32,870 bases of DNA from Thermosynechococcus sp. WC_1 (GCA_020058975.1 JAGVDA010000062.1:1-32870), one strand, 5' to 3'; counted from the first letter of the stretch, positions 1 through 8,178 are shown. Numbers and translations are program-made. Notes: generated by a model from the letters alone, not told the origin.

Positions 1-1
1 A

Positions 2-100
2 TCGCTAAGCAATGGTAATTTTGCAGTGGGTGATATCGTAAGTTACTTTCTGGCAGCAGGGGCGAGTATTGGTTTTGTGGATAAGATGCCAAGCGGTTAA
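2..100 (+). CDS. 3' end of an unknown gene, cut by the left edge
   Basis: An open frame enters from the left edge and stops at TAA 98-100, encoding about 32 residues ending in VDKMPSG. It contains a short hydrophobic stretch (IVSYFLAAGASIGFV) that could be a membrane segment or buried helix. The frame is supported only by its openness and by the gene that follows on the same strand. No family is recognised and the start lies outside the window. Confidence 0.4.
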   Translation, partial: SLSNGNFAVGDIVSYFLAAGASIGFVDKMPSG

Positions 101-162
101 GCCATAGAGGTCCAGATAGTCCATTTGATGTAGCTGATTTTGAAGATGAAGAATCAGAAGAC

Positions 163-543
163 ATGGAAGATTTAGATAGAGATGCTGTAGGTTACATAAG
201 CAAAGCTGTTCTTGATGGAACTGGAGTATTAGAGTCATCTGAGTTTTCCCAACTACATAGTAAGGGATTCTTTATCTCTAGGATTGTTTGGATAGCAGTT
301 GATCGACATTTAACAAACGATAAACGCATCGAACTAGAGGCGGAATTTGGCAATCCTGTCATGTGCCAAGAATTTAAATATGTCTGCAAAGGGTTCTTTG
401 AGCGTAAAGAAGATGGGAGCTTTAACATTACCAGAAAGCCCTTTAATAGTCAGGAAGACAAAGAAATGATGACTTTACTTGAGAAAGCATCAAGAGCGGC
501 ATTCAAGGAGGTTCTTGAAAAATATGGTGAGTCTCAAAAATGA
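163..543 (+). CDS. Hypothetical acidic protein, first gene of an AT-rich pair
   Basis: This 126-residue protein has an acidic N-terminus (MEDLDRD) and a charged, probably helical C-terminus, with no signal peptide or membrane segment. I do not recognise a family. Its stop TGA overlaps the start ATG of the next gene (ATGA at 540-543), so the two are probably translationally coupled. The frame stays open upstream to position 85 and that extension is also acidic (FEDEESED), yet no ATG, GTG or TTG lies there. A frameshift from the preceding gene is therefore possible. The DNA is clearly richer in A and T than the phage genes to the right, which suggests imported accessory DNA. Confidence 0.65.
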   Translation: MEDLDRDAVGYISKAVLDGTGVLESSEFSQLHSKGFFISRIVWIAVDRHLTNDKRIELEAEFGNPVMCQEFKYVCKGFFERKEDGSFNITRKPFNSQEDKEMMTLLEKASRAAFKEVLEKYGESQK

Positions 544-1238
544 CTAAATATCAGTGGCTTTATGCCGATTGGCTTATTCCCCTAAATACTATACGCTCAA
601 CGATGTTGTCTTATCAGTTTACCGAGGAAGGGGGAGAAGGTTTTCTCTTATCTCGCGTTGGGGAAACATTTATTGAAGGTAAATTCATAAAAAAAAATGA
701 ATATGTAGTATTTCGAGAGATGCCATTGGGAGGACATAAAGAAGTTCAAAAACTAGATTATAGTATTTTAGCATTTCGCCTAAGTCACGACAAAAAGATG
801 GGACTTGAAATAATTAATCCACCAATAACTATAAGACCCTTTATTTCTAAAATGAGTGAAATGATAGGCTTGGGGATGATAGTATCCGAACAATCTATTG
901 ACCCTTTGCTGTGGGTAAAAGAGATAGAAAAAAAAACTGATAAGATTTGGATAACCGAGATGCAAGGCACAGGGATCAGAGTGTCAAACTCCTCAGTCGC
1001 AAAGTTTTTGATTTGCGGAGAATTAGATGTAAGAGAGGATTTTAAAAACTTTATTCAAGGTAAGAAATACTCTTTAAAGGGAGTGAAGCTAAAAGTAAGA
1101 AAAACAGGTATTTGTGAAGAAGATTTCACAGTGGAGCTAAAGGACACTGGCTCAGCTAGGTTCTTTAACAATAATCATACTTTTCTATACGAGATCGTTA
1201 GAGATGGGTTTGTATCTTTGCAGCGTAATAGAATATGA
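540..1238 (+). CDS. Hypothetical protein, second gene of the AT-rich pair
   Basis: A 232-residue soluble protein starting at the ATG that overlaps the previous stop codon. It is rich in lysine, isoleucine and phenylalanine, and looks like a mixed alpha/beta protein. It has no signal peptide, no clear membrane helix and no catalytic motif that I recognise. Its partner gene, its AT-rich composition and its position outside the virion genes fit an accessory or cargo role. A defence or anti-defence function is conceivable but is only a guess. Its 3' end overlaps the tail of the convergent recombinase-remnant frame. Confidence 0.65.
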   Translation: MTKYQWLYADWLIPLNTIRSTMLSYQFTEEGGEGFLLSRVGETFIEGKFIKKNEYVVFREMPLGGHKEVQKLDYSILAFRLSHDKKMGLEIINPPITIRPFISKMSEMIGLGMIVSEQSIDPLLWVKEIEKKTDKIWITEMQGTGIRVSNSSVAKFLICGELDVREDFKNFIQGKKYSLKGVKLKVRKTGICEEDFTVELKDTGSARFFNNNHTFLYEIVRDGFVSLQRNRI

Positions 1239-1321
1239 AAATGTCGAGGAGGTTTTTAGTTCTCTGAAGTGATTTATGAGATGTGCTAGTTTCATGAAAA
1301 TCAAGCGATCTCGTAATCGGT

Positions 1322-1345
1322 ATACTGCCGCGCCGACGGCAGTAT
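1322..1345. repeat. Perfect 9-bp inverted repeat
   Basis: ATACTGCCG is followed after six bases by CGGCAGTAT. It lies just beyond the convergent gene ends. Neither strand shows a T-run after it, so it is not a typical rho-independent terminator, although it could slow polymerase or protect RNA ends. Confidence 0.6.
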
Positions 1346-1389
1346 GAAACGCTAACACAATATCCTGCTGATCAACTTGGGGGGATTGG

Positions 1390-1563
1390 AGCGAAGCTGT
1401 CACCAGGTGCAATAAGAAAAAAACTGAGCCTGAAACAACGTGATTACGTTCAAGATTATTCAAAATTTCGAGAATTCTTGAAAATTTCGCAAAAAATAGC
1501 CCAGGTTGAAAGCCTTGTTCTATATAGCTCTTAGGAGTTATTGCACTTGGTGACAGCTTCGCT
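1390..1563. mobile_element. MITE-like insertion with 26-bp terminal inverted repeats
   Basis: Positions 1390-1415 (AGCGAAGCTGTCACC...) and 1538-1563 are inverted copies that differ at one base. They enclose about 122 bp with no gene of its own, containing an AT-rich stretch with small internal inverted repeats. The insertion sits where the recombinase loses its homology. No clear target-site duplication is visible. It is probably a non-autonomous derivative of an insertion sequence; the parent family is not recognised. Confidence 0.6.
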
Positions 1564-1944
1564 TCAACTAGGCCAACCAGGGCATCCACCTGAAACCCTT
1601 CTAGATTCTGGCTCTCGGCGGCGGCGGGTCTAGGCACCGATACCGCCATCATCGGATTATCCACGACATACCCAGCCAACTTGAGCCAAGCGTAAAAACT
1701 CTTGAGACTGCTCAAGGCCAGCGCTATAGAATTAGGCTTAAGCTGACGCTCCTGCTCTAGATGCAGCTTGTAGCGCCGCACATCGTTCAAATGGATCGTT
1801 TGCCAGTCTTTATCAACCCAGTCCGAAAACCATAGCAACTGCTGCGCGTAGGTCTTCCTGGTTTTAGGTGCGAGATCCTTTAGGTCTAAAAACTGCTCAA
1901 TGCGCTGCTGCCTGAGATTCCCAACGACAGCCATAGCAGGCGCT

Positions 1945-2067
1945 TCAGCTTTCGCACTTTCTGGCCATACCATCACTAACGTCACGGGCGGCACCCCGAT
2001 CTGGTTTGATTCGACTGCGCCAAAAAGTCCTTTCGATTTCGGACAGAGATTCTTCTTTATGATTCAT
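1945..2067 (-). CDS. Possible 40-residue protein between terminase and recombinase remnant
   Basis: A short frame starting MNHKEESLSEIER and ending in MARKCES. It is charged and has no recognised family. An AGAGAG stretch seven bases before the ATG could serve as a ribosome site. It overlaps the extended GTG-initiated form of the recombinase remnant in another frame, which argues that the recombinase starts at the later ATG (1934). The only support is its start region and its position between two genes on the same strand. Confidence 0.3.
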   Translation of the reverse strand: MNHKEESLSEIERTFWRSRIKPDRGAARDVSDGMARKCES

Positions 2068-2090
2068 ATTGCGTCTCTCTTCTAGCTTTA

Positions 2091-3605
2091 TTAAAGGTAA
2101 TCCATTGCCGTCTTCCCGCCATGCTCACGAACGTAGGCGAGGAATTGGGATGTCATATCCCCTTGATCAAAGAATGACGAAAAGGGGATAGAGGTCAGCT
2201 CCTGAATGTAGTCATGAACCCAGTTGCAGTTTACTGCTTGCCCATTCAGATCATAGCTACCATCCAAGGGCAAAAAGACTCTCCCTGACTCAATAGCAGG
2301 TGATTCATTGCTCAATCGAATCACTTTATCAACAGGTGGTGGTTCAATGGCAATCACTGGAATATTGGTGTCCTCCTTCAGATACTGAATTAGGTCAATT
2401 CCAGAAGCCTTGTCCTCAATTAAGAATGCTGTTGACTTCCATTTAGCATGTAGGTTGATAGCCCGCCGCCGTCGCTGTGGGGCATTGATGCGTTCTCTCA
2501 CCACTTCTACTAAGTAATAACCACTGGCAGTCACAAACCATACGCCAAAGACTGTGTAAGCTGCAAGGTCAGAAACTTTATTCGCTGTGTCAGCACTAAT
2601 GATGATGCGATCAGGCTTTGGTGCTGCCCTGAATGGCTTAAACCATTCCTCTTGGATGATATTGCCCGATTGTGGCTTGGGCGATTGCTGAAACAGGGCA
2701 TCGAAAAAATATGACCCAATCTTTTTGGCGATTCGCTTCAGCTTCTCCAACGGTCTACGCTCTGGGCAAAGTGCTTCCCCAGTCGCTCTCCAGTCAGGCT
2801 CTAAGGTGCATGTCTCAGGAATTCGGTAAGAAGTCTCACTTTTGATGGCTTCCATAGAAACGACATGCCATCTCTCATGGGAGTCTGCGTCTTCATCCAT
2901 TTCTTGCTTCAGCAGCCATCCAGCCAGATCATCGTCGTGCCATCTGGTCATAATGACGACTATCGCCCCGTTAGGGTCTGTCTCCGACCACGGCTCCTCA
3001 CGGGTATAGAATGTGGACTCATACCACTCTTTCTGTTTATCGCGGATGGTCTGAGATGCGGCTTGTTCAGCGTTCTTGAGCGGGTCATCTATGATGCCTA
3101 GCATGAATCCCTTCCCCGTCAATGGGCCACCAACCCCAGAAGCAAACAGCCCCCCACCTTCTTGTACTGCCCACTGCTTTACGGCATCGGTATCATCTCG
3201 GCATACCCCACCAGATTCTTTATATAGGTCACGAGCAAGCCGACTGTGAGTATAGGCAAGGTCAGCAGCGTAGGAGCTGATTGAAGTCCACCACCGAGGA
3301 TAACGGCTCAGGAAATAGGCAGGGAATAACTGAGTCGCAGTCCGACTTTTTCCGTGGCGAGGGGGCATGAAGATCATCAGTCGTTTGATCTTCCCGTCTG
3401 CCACATCCTGAAGCCGATCAATCAACTTGTCACAGTGTTTATAGAATCGGTAGCGAGGATCTACCCTCTTTATGAATTCTCTGAATGTCTCAGGTTTCCC
3501 CTTTGGAGCTGGCGCAGACTTAGGAGTCGTCTTCGGAGCCTTCTGAAACTTTGTCTTTATCACTGGCATTGGTGGCCTTCCCACTGCCAGCAGGTCTAAA
3601 GACAT
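2091..3605 (-). CDS. terL: Phage terminase large subunit (ATPase-nuclease packaging motor)
   Basis: This 504-residue protein drives DNA into the prohead and cuts the concatemer. The ATPase half shows a Walker A-like loop MPPRHGKS near residue 80 and a Walker B-like stretch LGIIDDP near 170. TRWHDDDLAG near 220 resembles the coupling segment of large terminases. The nuclease half begins around SADTA near residue 340 with later acidic residues (IEDKASG), as in RNase H-fold terminase nucleases. Length is normal. The start at 3605 has GGAGG nine bases upstream; an internal ATG at 3569 also has GGAAGG at good spacing, so residue 1 or 13 could be the true start. The gene overlaps the small-subunit gene by 86 bases in another frame. 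It is transcribed away from the head genes. Confidence 0.92.
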   Translation of the reverse strand: MSLDLLAVGRPPMPVIKTKFQKAPKTTPKSAPAPKGKPETFREFIKRVDPRYRFYKHCDKLIDRLQDVADGKIKRLMIFMPPRHGKSRTATQLFPAYFLSRYPRWWTSISSYAADLAYTHSRLARDLYKESGGVCRDDTDAVKQWAVQEGGGLFASGVGGPLTGKGFMLGIIDDPLKNAEQAASQTIRDKQKEWYESTFYTREEPWSETDPNGAIVVIMTRWHDDDLAGWLLKQEMDEDADSHERWHVVSMEAIKSETSYRIPETCTLEPDWRATGEALCPERRPLEKLKRIAKKIGSYFFDALFQQSPKPQSGNIIQEEWFKPFRAAPKPDRIIISADTANKVSDLAAYTVFGVWFVTASGYYLVEVVRERINAPQRRRRAINLHAKWKSTAFLIEDKASGIDLIQYLKEDTNIPVIAIEPPPVDKVIRLSNESPAIESGRVFLPLDGSYDLNGQAVNCNWVHDYIQELTSIPFSSFFDQGDMTSQFLAYVREHGGKTAMDYL

Positions 3606-4002
3606 AAGATCCGTCCTCCATTAGTTCCAACTCACCATAAAGACTCAGGGTTGCTAGAGCAGTATTTAGATCGCTAAATAACCCTAAGTGTGCGCCTAGT
3701 TTCTCCAGTGCTTTAACTTTGTCAGAGGCTTTATAGGCTTCAGCAGGGATATTGGCAAACCCAATTTTTGCAAATTCTTTAAGGACTTTATCGGCGGTCA
3801 CACCAGTTGACTTCTGCCGTTTTATCCTCAACTCTTCTATATATTTCTGCACGTTCACGTTTGTCATTAAACGTGCCGCAATCGATCCAGCCGTCCTAGC
3901 ACTATACCCAGCTTCCTTTGCCGCCTGGGTTTGATTGCCGCAAATTTCTAATACTTGACAGAATCGCTTCTGTTTTGGGTTGAGGAATTTAGATGCACTC
4001 AA
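3520..4002 (-). CDS. terS: Phage terminase small subunit
   Basis: A 160-residue protein of the Terminase_2 type. The N-terminal segment LNPKQKRFCQVLEICGNQTQAA followed by AGYSARTAGSIAARLM is the characteristic helix-turn-helix that recognises the packaging site. The C-terminus is acidic and low in complexity (DKDKVSEGSEDDS), as is common for the part that contacts the large subunit. Translation appears to start at a TTG whose last bases overlap the TGA of the upstream XRE gene, implying coupling. The 3' end overlaps the large-subunit gene. Subunit roles follow from the family; the start codon is inferred from frame and overlap. Confidence 0.88.
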   Translation of the reverse strand: MSASKFLNPKQKRFCQVLEICGNQTQAAKEAGYSARTAGSIAARLMTNVNVQKYIEELRIKRQKSTGVTADKVLKEFAKIGFANIPAEAYKASDKVKALEKLGAHLGLFSDLNTALATLSLYGELELMEDGSYVFRPAGSGKATNASDKDKVSEGSEDDS

Positions 4003-4232
4003 CTGAGTTTATTCCCTTTTCTAGTCGGCACAAATAAGACTTGATACCCCATTGCCTCAGCTACAATGACCACATTTTTTACCAAGGTGGGGCGATCGCC
4101 GCGTTCTATAAATGAGATTGTTCTCTGACAGAGTTTGGTTGCGGCGGCAACTTCCTTTTGTGTCAGCCCTTGATCTTCTCTTATCTTGGCGAGAGTTGCT
4201 CCAACTCGTTTCTCAATAGTCATCTTAGCCAA
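3999..4232 (-). CDS. XRE/HipB-like helix-turn-helix regulator heading the terminase operon
   Basis: A 77-residue DNA-binding protein. The helix-turn-helix runs TLAKIREDQGLTQKEVAAATKL, then RTISFIERGDRPTL, as in Cro/C1-type HTH_3 proteins. The C-terminus (EAMGYQVLFVPTRKG) is typical of HipB-like single-domain regulators. The most likely start is a TTG at 4232 because AGGAG lies seven bases before it, whereas the ATG at 4223 is sixteen bases away. That AGGAG lies within a perfect palindrome (4236-4251), so autorepression could also block ribosome access at the DNA or RNA level. The gene is coupled to terS, an unusual partner for a repressor, which suggests it times packaging or the switch between the divergent terminase and head operons. 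Confidence 0.8.
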   Translation of the reverse strand: MAKMTIEKRVGATLAKIREDQGLTQKEVAAATKLCQRTISFIERGDRPTLVKNVVIVAEAMGYQVLFVPTRKGNKLS

Positions 4233-4235
4233 TTT

Positions 4236-4251
4236 AGAACTCCTAAGTTCT
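4236..4251. promoter_or_regulatory. Perfect palindrome before the XRE gene (likely operator)
   Basis: AGAACT-CCTA-AGTTCT is a perfect 6-bp inverted repeat four bases upstream of the XRE start codon, partly overlapping its ribosome site. Position and symmetry suit an autoregulatory operator for the XRE dimer. No binding data exist; this is inference from symmetry and location. Confidence 0.5.
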
Positions 4252-4271
4252 AAGAGTTACTTTATTTTTAT

Positions 4272-4293
4272 CACACTTGATACCTTGAGTGTG
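4272..4293. promoter_or_regulatory. Second imperfect palindrome in the divergent intergenic region
   Basis: CACACTTGA...TTGAGTGTG is a near-symmetric inverted repeat between the minus-strand XRE gene and the plus-strand head operon. It differs in sequence from the first palindrome. It may be an operator for the head operon or part of its promoter; no good -35/-10 pair at 17 bp is visible. Confidence 0.35.
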
Positions 4294-4311
4294 TTGTAAT
4301 GGCTCACTGCA

Positions 4312-5553
4312 ATGTCATTTCGAGTCAATTATCTCGAAATTCAAAAACATTCCGATAGCGCTGACGGCGTAATGACCGTTGAGGCGATCGCCCGTCATCC
4401 TGGCGTCCTTACCTATTACAAGGCCGATGGCTCCGTTCGTCGTGAGCTAGTTCCATCTGATCTACTTCGCGGATTCGATAGTAACGGTATGCCGCTTGCT
4501 GCAAAGTTAGCGGGTATTCCTGTTTCTAACGAGCATCCAAATACCCTATTTAGATCGCTTCCTGCTGATCGCAGAGATGCGCTTAAGAAAGGAGAGGTAG
4601 GAGCAGATGGAATTGAGGTCTACAAGGATGGTAGTACCCTGGTTCGCTTTCATGTGACCGACGCTGCCACTCAAGATGACATCCGTTCTGGAAGGAAGGA
4701 TGGCGTTTCGTTGGGGTATGAAGTTGGTTCAGTAGAGCGCGGCGGGGAATGGCAGGGCAAGCGTTATGACGCAATGCAGTCAATGCCTTTTGAGGCAGAT
4801 CATCTTGCCGTGGTGAAATATCCACGCGCTGACCAAGCTCGAATCGTTCGGTTTGATTCCGACTCGGAAGACCGAATGGACGATATTGCATGGCAAAAAG
4901 TTTGTGATTCTAAAGAGGTTCCAATGGCGACAATCCGGCTTGATAGTGGGGCATCGCATGAAGTGCCTGAGGCGGTTGCGATCGCCTGGGACTCTATGCA
5001 TCAAGACATGAAAAAGACTAAGAAGCAGATGGAAGAACTCGAAGGCGAGAAGGCTTCCATGAAAGAGGAGATGGACTCCCTTAACGACACGCTCGAATTC
5101 ATCAATACTCGTGTCGATGAACTTGAATCGGCTGAGCCAGTGATGGATTCAGATGCAGTCACCGCAGTTGTCAAAGACCGTGTTGATGCGTGGATTGATG
5201 TTGCTCAAGCCATCGGTCAACCCATCAATTTTGATGCAGGAGGTATCACTTTTGACCCCAATATGGATGCGGCTGATATCCATAAATCTTTAATCTCTGC
5301 AAAAGCGCCTGACCTCAAGCTAGATGGAATGAACGCCGACATGGTGAAGGGTCTATATGTCGGTTTATTTAAGACTGATTCTGTCAAGGCGGTTGCTCCC
5401 AAGCTAGATGCTGCGACTACCCTTCAGGCTCAGCTACAGGCAGCAGTCCTCGGCGGCGCGTCTCCTCGTAGTGATGCGAAGGCCGCACGTCAGGCAAAAA
5501 TGGACGCTGATCTGAAGCGTTCTCGTCAACCCATTCACGCAAAAACTGCGTAG
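4312..5553 (+). CDS. DUF2213-type prohead protein (protease/scaffold)
   Basis: A 413-residue protein that opens the head operon. Residues ~10-185 match the DUF2213 pattern found before capsid genes: EAIARHPGVLTYYKADGSVRR, GIPVSNEHPN, then RKDGVSLGYEVGSVERGGEW and AVVKYPRADQARIVR. This family is associated with prohead maturation and scaffolding. Residues ~230-275 form a charged coiled coil (KKTKKQMEELEGEKASM), as expected for a scaffold. The C-terminus is basic (KAARQAKMDADLKRSRQ). I cannot identify the catalytic residues, so protease activity is inferred from family and position. The ribosome site is weak. Confidence 0.8.
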   Translation: MSFRVNYLEIQKHSDSADGVMTVEAIARHPGVLTYYKADGSVRRELVPSDLLRGFDSNGMPLAAKLAGIPVSNEHPNTLFRSLPADRRDALKKGEVGADGIEVYKDGSTLVRFHVTDAATQDDIRSGRKDGVSLGYEVGSVERGGEWQGKRYDAMQSMPFEADHLAVVKYPRADQARIVRFDSDSEDRMDDIAWQKVCDSKEVPMATIRLDSGASHEVPEAVAIAWDSMHQDMKKTKKQMEELEGEKASMKEEMDSLNDTLEFINTRVDELESAEPVMDSDAVTAVVKDRVDAWIDVAQAIGQPINFDAGGITFDPNMDAADIHKSLISAKAPDLKLDGMNADMVKGLYVGLFKTDSVKAVAPKLDAATTLQAQLQAAVLGGASPRSDAKAARQAKMDADLKRSRQPIHAKTA

Positions 5554-5562
5554 GAGCGATAA

Positions 5563-6435
5563 ATGGCAACTCTCAATACAAGTTCTTACGCAGTTCAAGG
5601 GCTAGGCGCGGATCAATTTCCGCTCAAGATGGCTCCTGCGCTGCCAGGGCAGGAAGTAAATTCTCGCGCACTAACCGAAGGGTTCACCCGCTATAACACT
5701 GGCTCAACCGCAATCCCTTCTATTGGGGATATGACCGTCGCTGGCACCATCGGCACTGCAACCTTCACCCTCACGTTTGTCGTAACCGGATTGGTCGGTG
5801 TCGCGACCACTAAGGTCATCACCTATACGGCTACCTCTGGCAATGCTGCTACAGATGTAGCTGCTGCTCTAGTCGCGCGAATTAATGCCGATGAGACGGT
5901 TAATGATGTTTTGGTTGCAACAAACGCGGCTGGCGTAATCAGCTTTGTTGCGCGTCGTTTCCGCAAGGTTACTTCGATCACTGGCGCTGCGACGGCATCT
6001 GCCACCCTGACGGCATCTAGCACCATCGTCCAAGAATCAACCCCAACCGAAATTCCTTTTGGTTATGTGGTTGGCTCTTACCCCAGCTTTGGCGCTGACC
6101 AGTGTTCTGCCATCAGCACGGCAACCAACCTCACGGTTCTGGGATTGGCACGGCATCGCTACTACGATACCGCTGGCTATCCTTACAACCCAAACAAAAC
6201 AGGTCGTGGATACCCTGCTCAGCAGTTGGTTGATGTCCGCACTAAAGGTTTGTTCTGGGTTCCTGTTGCAGCCGCCGTCACCGCCAATACCGTGCCAGCT
6301 TTCCTTAACGCAACAGGCCAGCTTACCACTACTGGCGCAGGCAGCTCTACCGCATTCACCGGAGCGCTGTATAAAACTGCGGCGGCTGCGGGTGGCCTAG
6401 CGATTGTGTCCCTCGATCTACCTGCTGGAGTGTAA
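5563..6435 (+). CDS. Structural cement / head decoration protein
   Basis: A 290-residue Ala/Thr/Val-rich protein lying between the prohead protein and the capsid protein, the usual place for cement proteins that lock capsomers together. The N- and C-terminal parts (VQGLGADQFPLKMAPALPGQ and VRTKGLFWVPVAAAVTANTV) look like the cement beta-barrel. Between them, residues ~50-160 form a Thr-rich beta domain that may be an inserted decoration domain. No signal peptide is present. It is followed seven bases later by the capsid gene. The assignment rests on position, size and composition more than on a decisive motif. Confidence 0.65.
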   Translation: MATLNTSSYAVQGLGADQFPLKMAPALPGQEVNSRALTEGFTRYNTGSTAIPSIGDMTVAGTIGTATFTLTFVVTGLVGVATTKVITYTATSGNAATDVAAALVARINADETVNDVLVATNAAGVISFVARRFRKVTSITGAATASATLTASSTIVQESTPTEIPFGYVVGSYPSFGADQCSAISTATNLTVLGLARHRYYDTAGYPYNPNKTGRGYPAQQLVDVRTKGLFWVPVAAAVTANTVPAFLNATGQLTTTGAGSSTAFTGALYKTAAAAGGLAIVSLDLPAGV

Positions 6436-6441
6436 CCATCA

Positions 6442-7359
6442 ATGACTATCCCTATCGGACAAACTGTCTCCGCTCGTTTAGACGAGAACGAACAAATCTT
6501 TTTCGCTCGGCAGTTAGAGCAGATTGAAACAACCCTTTACGAAATTGAGTACCCAGACCTTAAAGGTCGAACTCACTTCCCTCTCAACTTTGAGGGTGGT
6601 CCAGCAATGCAGTCTTTCACGTATCGCGTGTTTGACCGCACTGGGGTTGCTCAAGCCGGACTCAACTTCCCTCGCGTTGGCATCAAGGCTCAAGAGCGAT
6701 CCACCATCGTTAAGTCCATCACGGACAGCTACGCCTACAACTTCCAAGAAATCCGCAACGCAAACGCGGTAAACATGAGCTTGGATGATGCTCTTGCGCG
6801 GGTGGCGCGACGGGCGATCGCAGAGTACGAAGACGAAGCGATCTACATGGGTAAGCCTGACCTAAATATGCCAGGTGCCTTCACTCACCCTAACTTCCCC
6901 ATTCAGTTGGCGGGGTTTGCGATTAGTGATGCCAGCACCAGTAAGCAGATCTTGGGAGTGTTCAATAGCCTTTTTAATCAGTTCCCTGTTCTAACAAAAG
7001 GCAAGCATCGCGCCACTGTCTGCCTGATGACGATCAAGGACTGGACTTATCTAACCACAACCCCGTGGAATGAAGCCAACTCTTCCAACATCATGATCAT
7101 GGACATGATTAAGAAAGGGCACCCGCAGGTTGAGTTTGATTGGTGCAACTACTGCACAGGCGCTGGCGACAATGGCGAAGATATCATTTTCGCCTACGAG
7201 CGCACCTCAGAGAACATGCAGGTTCGTATCCCTCATGACTTCGAGACGCTTGAGACAGTGGGACCAACTCAAGAATATGAGTATGTCACGGGCTGTCACG
7301 AACGCTTTGGCGGTCTTCAAGTTCGCTTTGCCTACGGTTCTATCCTTTACCTGAAATAA
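6442..7359 (+). CDS. Major capsid protein (DUF2184 type)
   Basis: A 305-residue protein that should form the icosahedral shell. The pattern is that of the DUF2184 capsid family: FEGGPAMQSFTYRVFD, the conserved AYNFQEIRNANAVNMSLDD segment, then RRAIAEYEDEAIYMGKPD, and a C-terminal QVRFAYGSILYL strand. Members adopt the HK97 fold. Length is typical. It follows the cement gene and precedes connector genes with tiny spacers, as in a single late operon. DUF2184 capsids commonly travel with DUF2213 and DUF1073 proteins, and both appear here. Confidence 0.85.
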   Translation: MTIPIGQTVSARLDENEQIFFARQLEQIETTLYEIEYPDLKGRTHFPLNFEGGPAMQSFTYRVFDRTGVAQAGLNFPRVGIKAQERSTIVKSITDSYAYNFQEIRNANAVNMSLDDALARVARRAIAEYEDEAIYMGKPDLNMPGAFTHPNFPIQLAGFAISDASTSKQILGVFNSLFNQFPVLTKGKHRATVCLMTIKDWTYLTTTPWNEANSSNIMIMDMIKKGHPQVEFDWCNYCTGAGDNGEDIIFAYERTSENMQVRIPHDFETLETVGPTQEYEYVTGCHERFGGLQVRFAYGSILYLK

Positions 7360-7362
7360 CCT

Positions 7363-7755
7363 ATGCCTCTCATCGACTACAAGCCTGAAGTTCTGACTCA
7401 TCCCAATTCCAGTGATAAGCGCGTGGCTCCTTTTGGCGCTGGAGAATTATTCTTTTCAGTCGCAGGGCCACAGGTCATTGATCGAACCCTTTGGAATAAC
7501 ACTCTCAAGTCTGAAGAGTATGGGGAGAAGATGCATGAGTATCTTGACCGTGGCGTTTTCGTGGTTCTGGATAACGATGACCATCCCTCCTTGAAAGATG
7601 ACAACCCTACCAAGGCTGTTGCCCTGGTCAAGGATTGCTTCGATCTAAAGCTTCTTGAGGCTTGGAGAGAGGATGAGTCTAGACCCACGGTCATTAAAGC
7701 GCTTGAGGCAAAAATCAAGGATCTAACCCCTCCCCCATCTAAGAAGGAAGCCTAG
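7363..7755 (+). CDS. Small protein after the capsid gene, hypothetical
   Basis: A 130-residue protein three bases after the capsid gene and three bases before the connector gene, so certainly part of the head operon. It has a mixed N-terminal half (APFGAGELFFSVAGP) and a charged helical C-terminal half ending in KDLTPPPSKKEA. I do not recognise a family. Position suggests a head-completion or accessory head protein, but nothing in the sequence proves it. Confidence 0.7.
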   Translation: MPLIDYKPEVLTHPNSSDKRVAPFGAGELFFSVAGPQVIDRTLWNNTLKSEEYGEKMHEYLDRGVFVVLDNDDHPSLKDDNPTKAVALVKDCFDLKLLEAWREDESRPTVIKALEAKIKDLTPPPSKKEA

Positions 7756-7758
7756 CCG

Positions 7759-8178
7759 ATGGGCAGTATTGTCTATAGCGACTTCGTAGCGGTTCCAAAG
7801 TTCAAAGGTTTTACTACCTCGAATACGGATGACCAAAACCTCCTAACTCAACTTCTTGATGAGTCTGAGCAGGATGTAAACGAAGAATACTATGGCTCAA
7901 AGACCGCCCGCGCCATTATGCTTCTCGCCGCTCACCGTTTCGAGCTATCCCCTGCAACATCTGCGGCGATCGCCTCTAGAGCGACTGGTGGTGCGGCTGC
8001 TGCGAAGTCTGCTGCGGCTGGTCAGCTTACTTCGATCAGTGTGTCTCATGGTTCAAATAGTGCTTCCTTTGCTCAGACAATGGGTAAAACCAGAGAGGAG
8101 TATTTAGTTCAAACCCTTTGGGGGCAAGAGCTTATAGAAATTCAGCGTACACTTCCTGTTCTAGGAAAGGTTTGGTAA
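7759..8178 (+). CDS. Head-tail connector, DUF4054-like
   Basis: A 139-residue protein with the features of the DUF4054 connector family. An N-terminal helix-rich part (LLTQLLDESEQDVNEEYYGSK) precedes a conserved-looking AIMLLAAHRFELS segment. An Ala/Gly/Ser-rich linker, SISVSHGSNSASFAQTM and a terminal TLWGQEL region follow. Such proteins sit below the portal and join head to tail. Position after the capsid and before the tail tube is exactly right. The gene is packed tightly against its neighbours. Confidence 0.7.
   Translation: MGSIVYSDFVAVPKFKGFTTSNTDDQNLLTQLLDESEQDVNEEYYGSKTARAIMLLAAHRFELSPATSAAIASRATGGAAAAKSAAAGQLTSISVSHGSNSASFAQTMGKTREEYLVQTLWGQELIEIQRTLPVLGKVW

Larger units (their letters stand above)
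1185..1994 (-). pseudogene. Truncated tyrosine recombinase (Xer-like), N-terminal domain only
   Basis: The first ~120 residues look like the SAM-like core-binding domain of XerC/XerD/phage integrases: RQQRIEQFLDL, then KTRKTYAQQLLWFSDWV, then LKPNSIALALSSLKSFYAWL and YVVDNPMMAVSVPRP. That domain clamps the recombination site. The catalytic domain with its R..HxxR..H/W..Y residues is absent. The frame runs instead through a MITE-like insertion (1390-1563) and then into unrelated sequence that converges on the gene at 540-1238. The given start is a GTG; an ATG at 1934 (MAVVGNLR) fits a normal Xer N-terminus better. It should be inactive as a recombinase, though a DNA-binding fragment could still be made. 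Confidence 0.7.
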
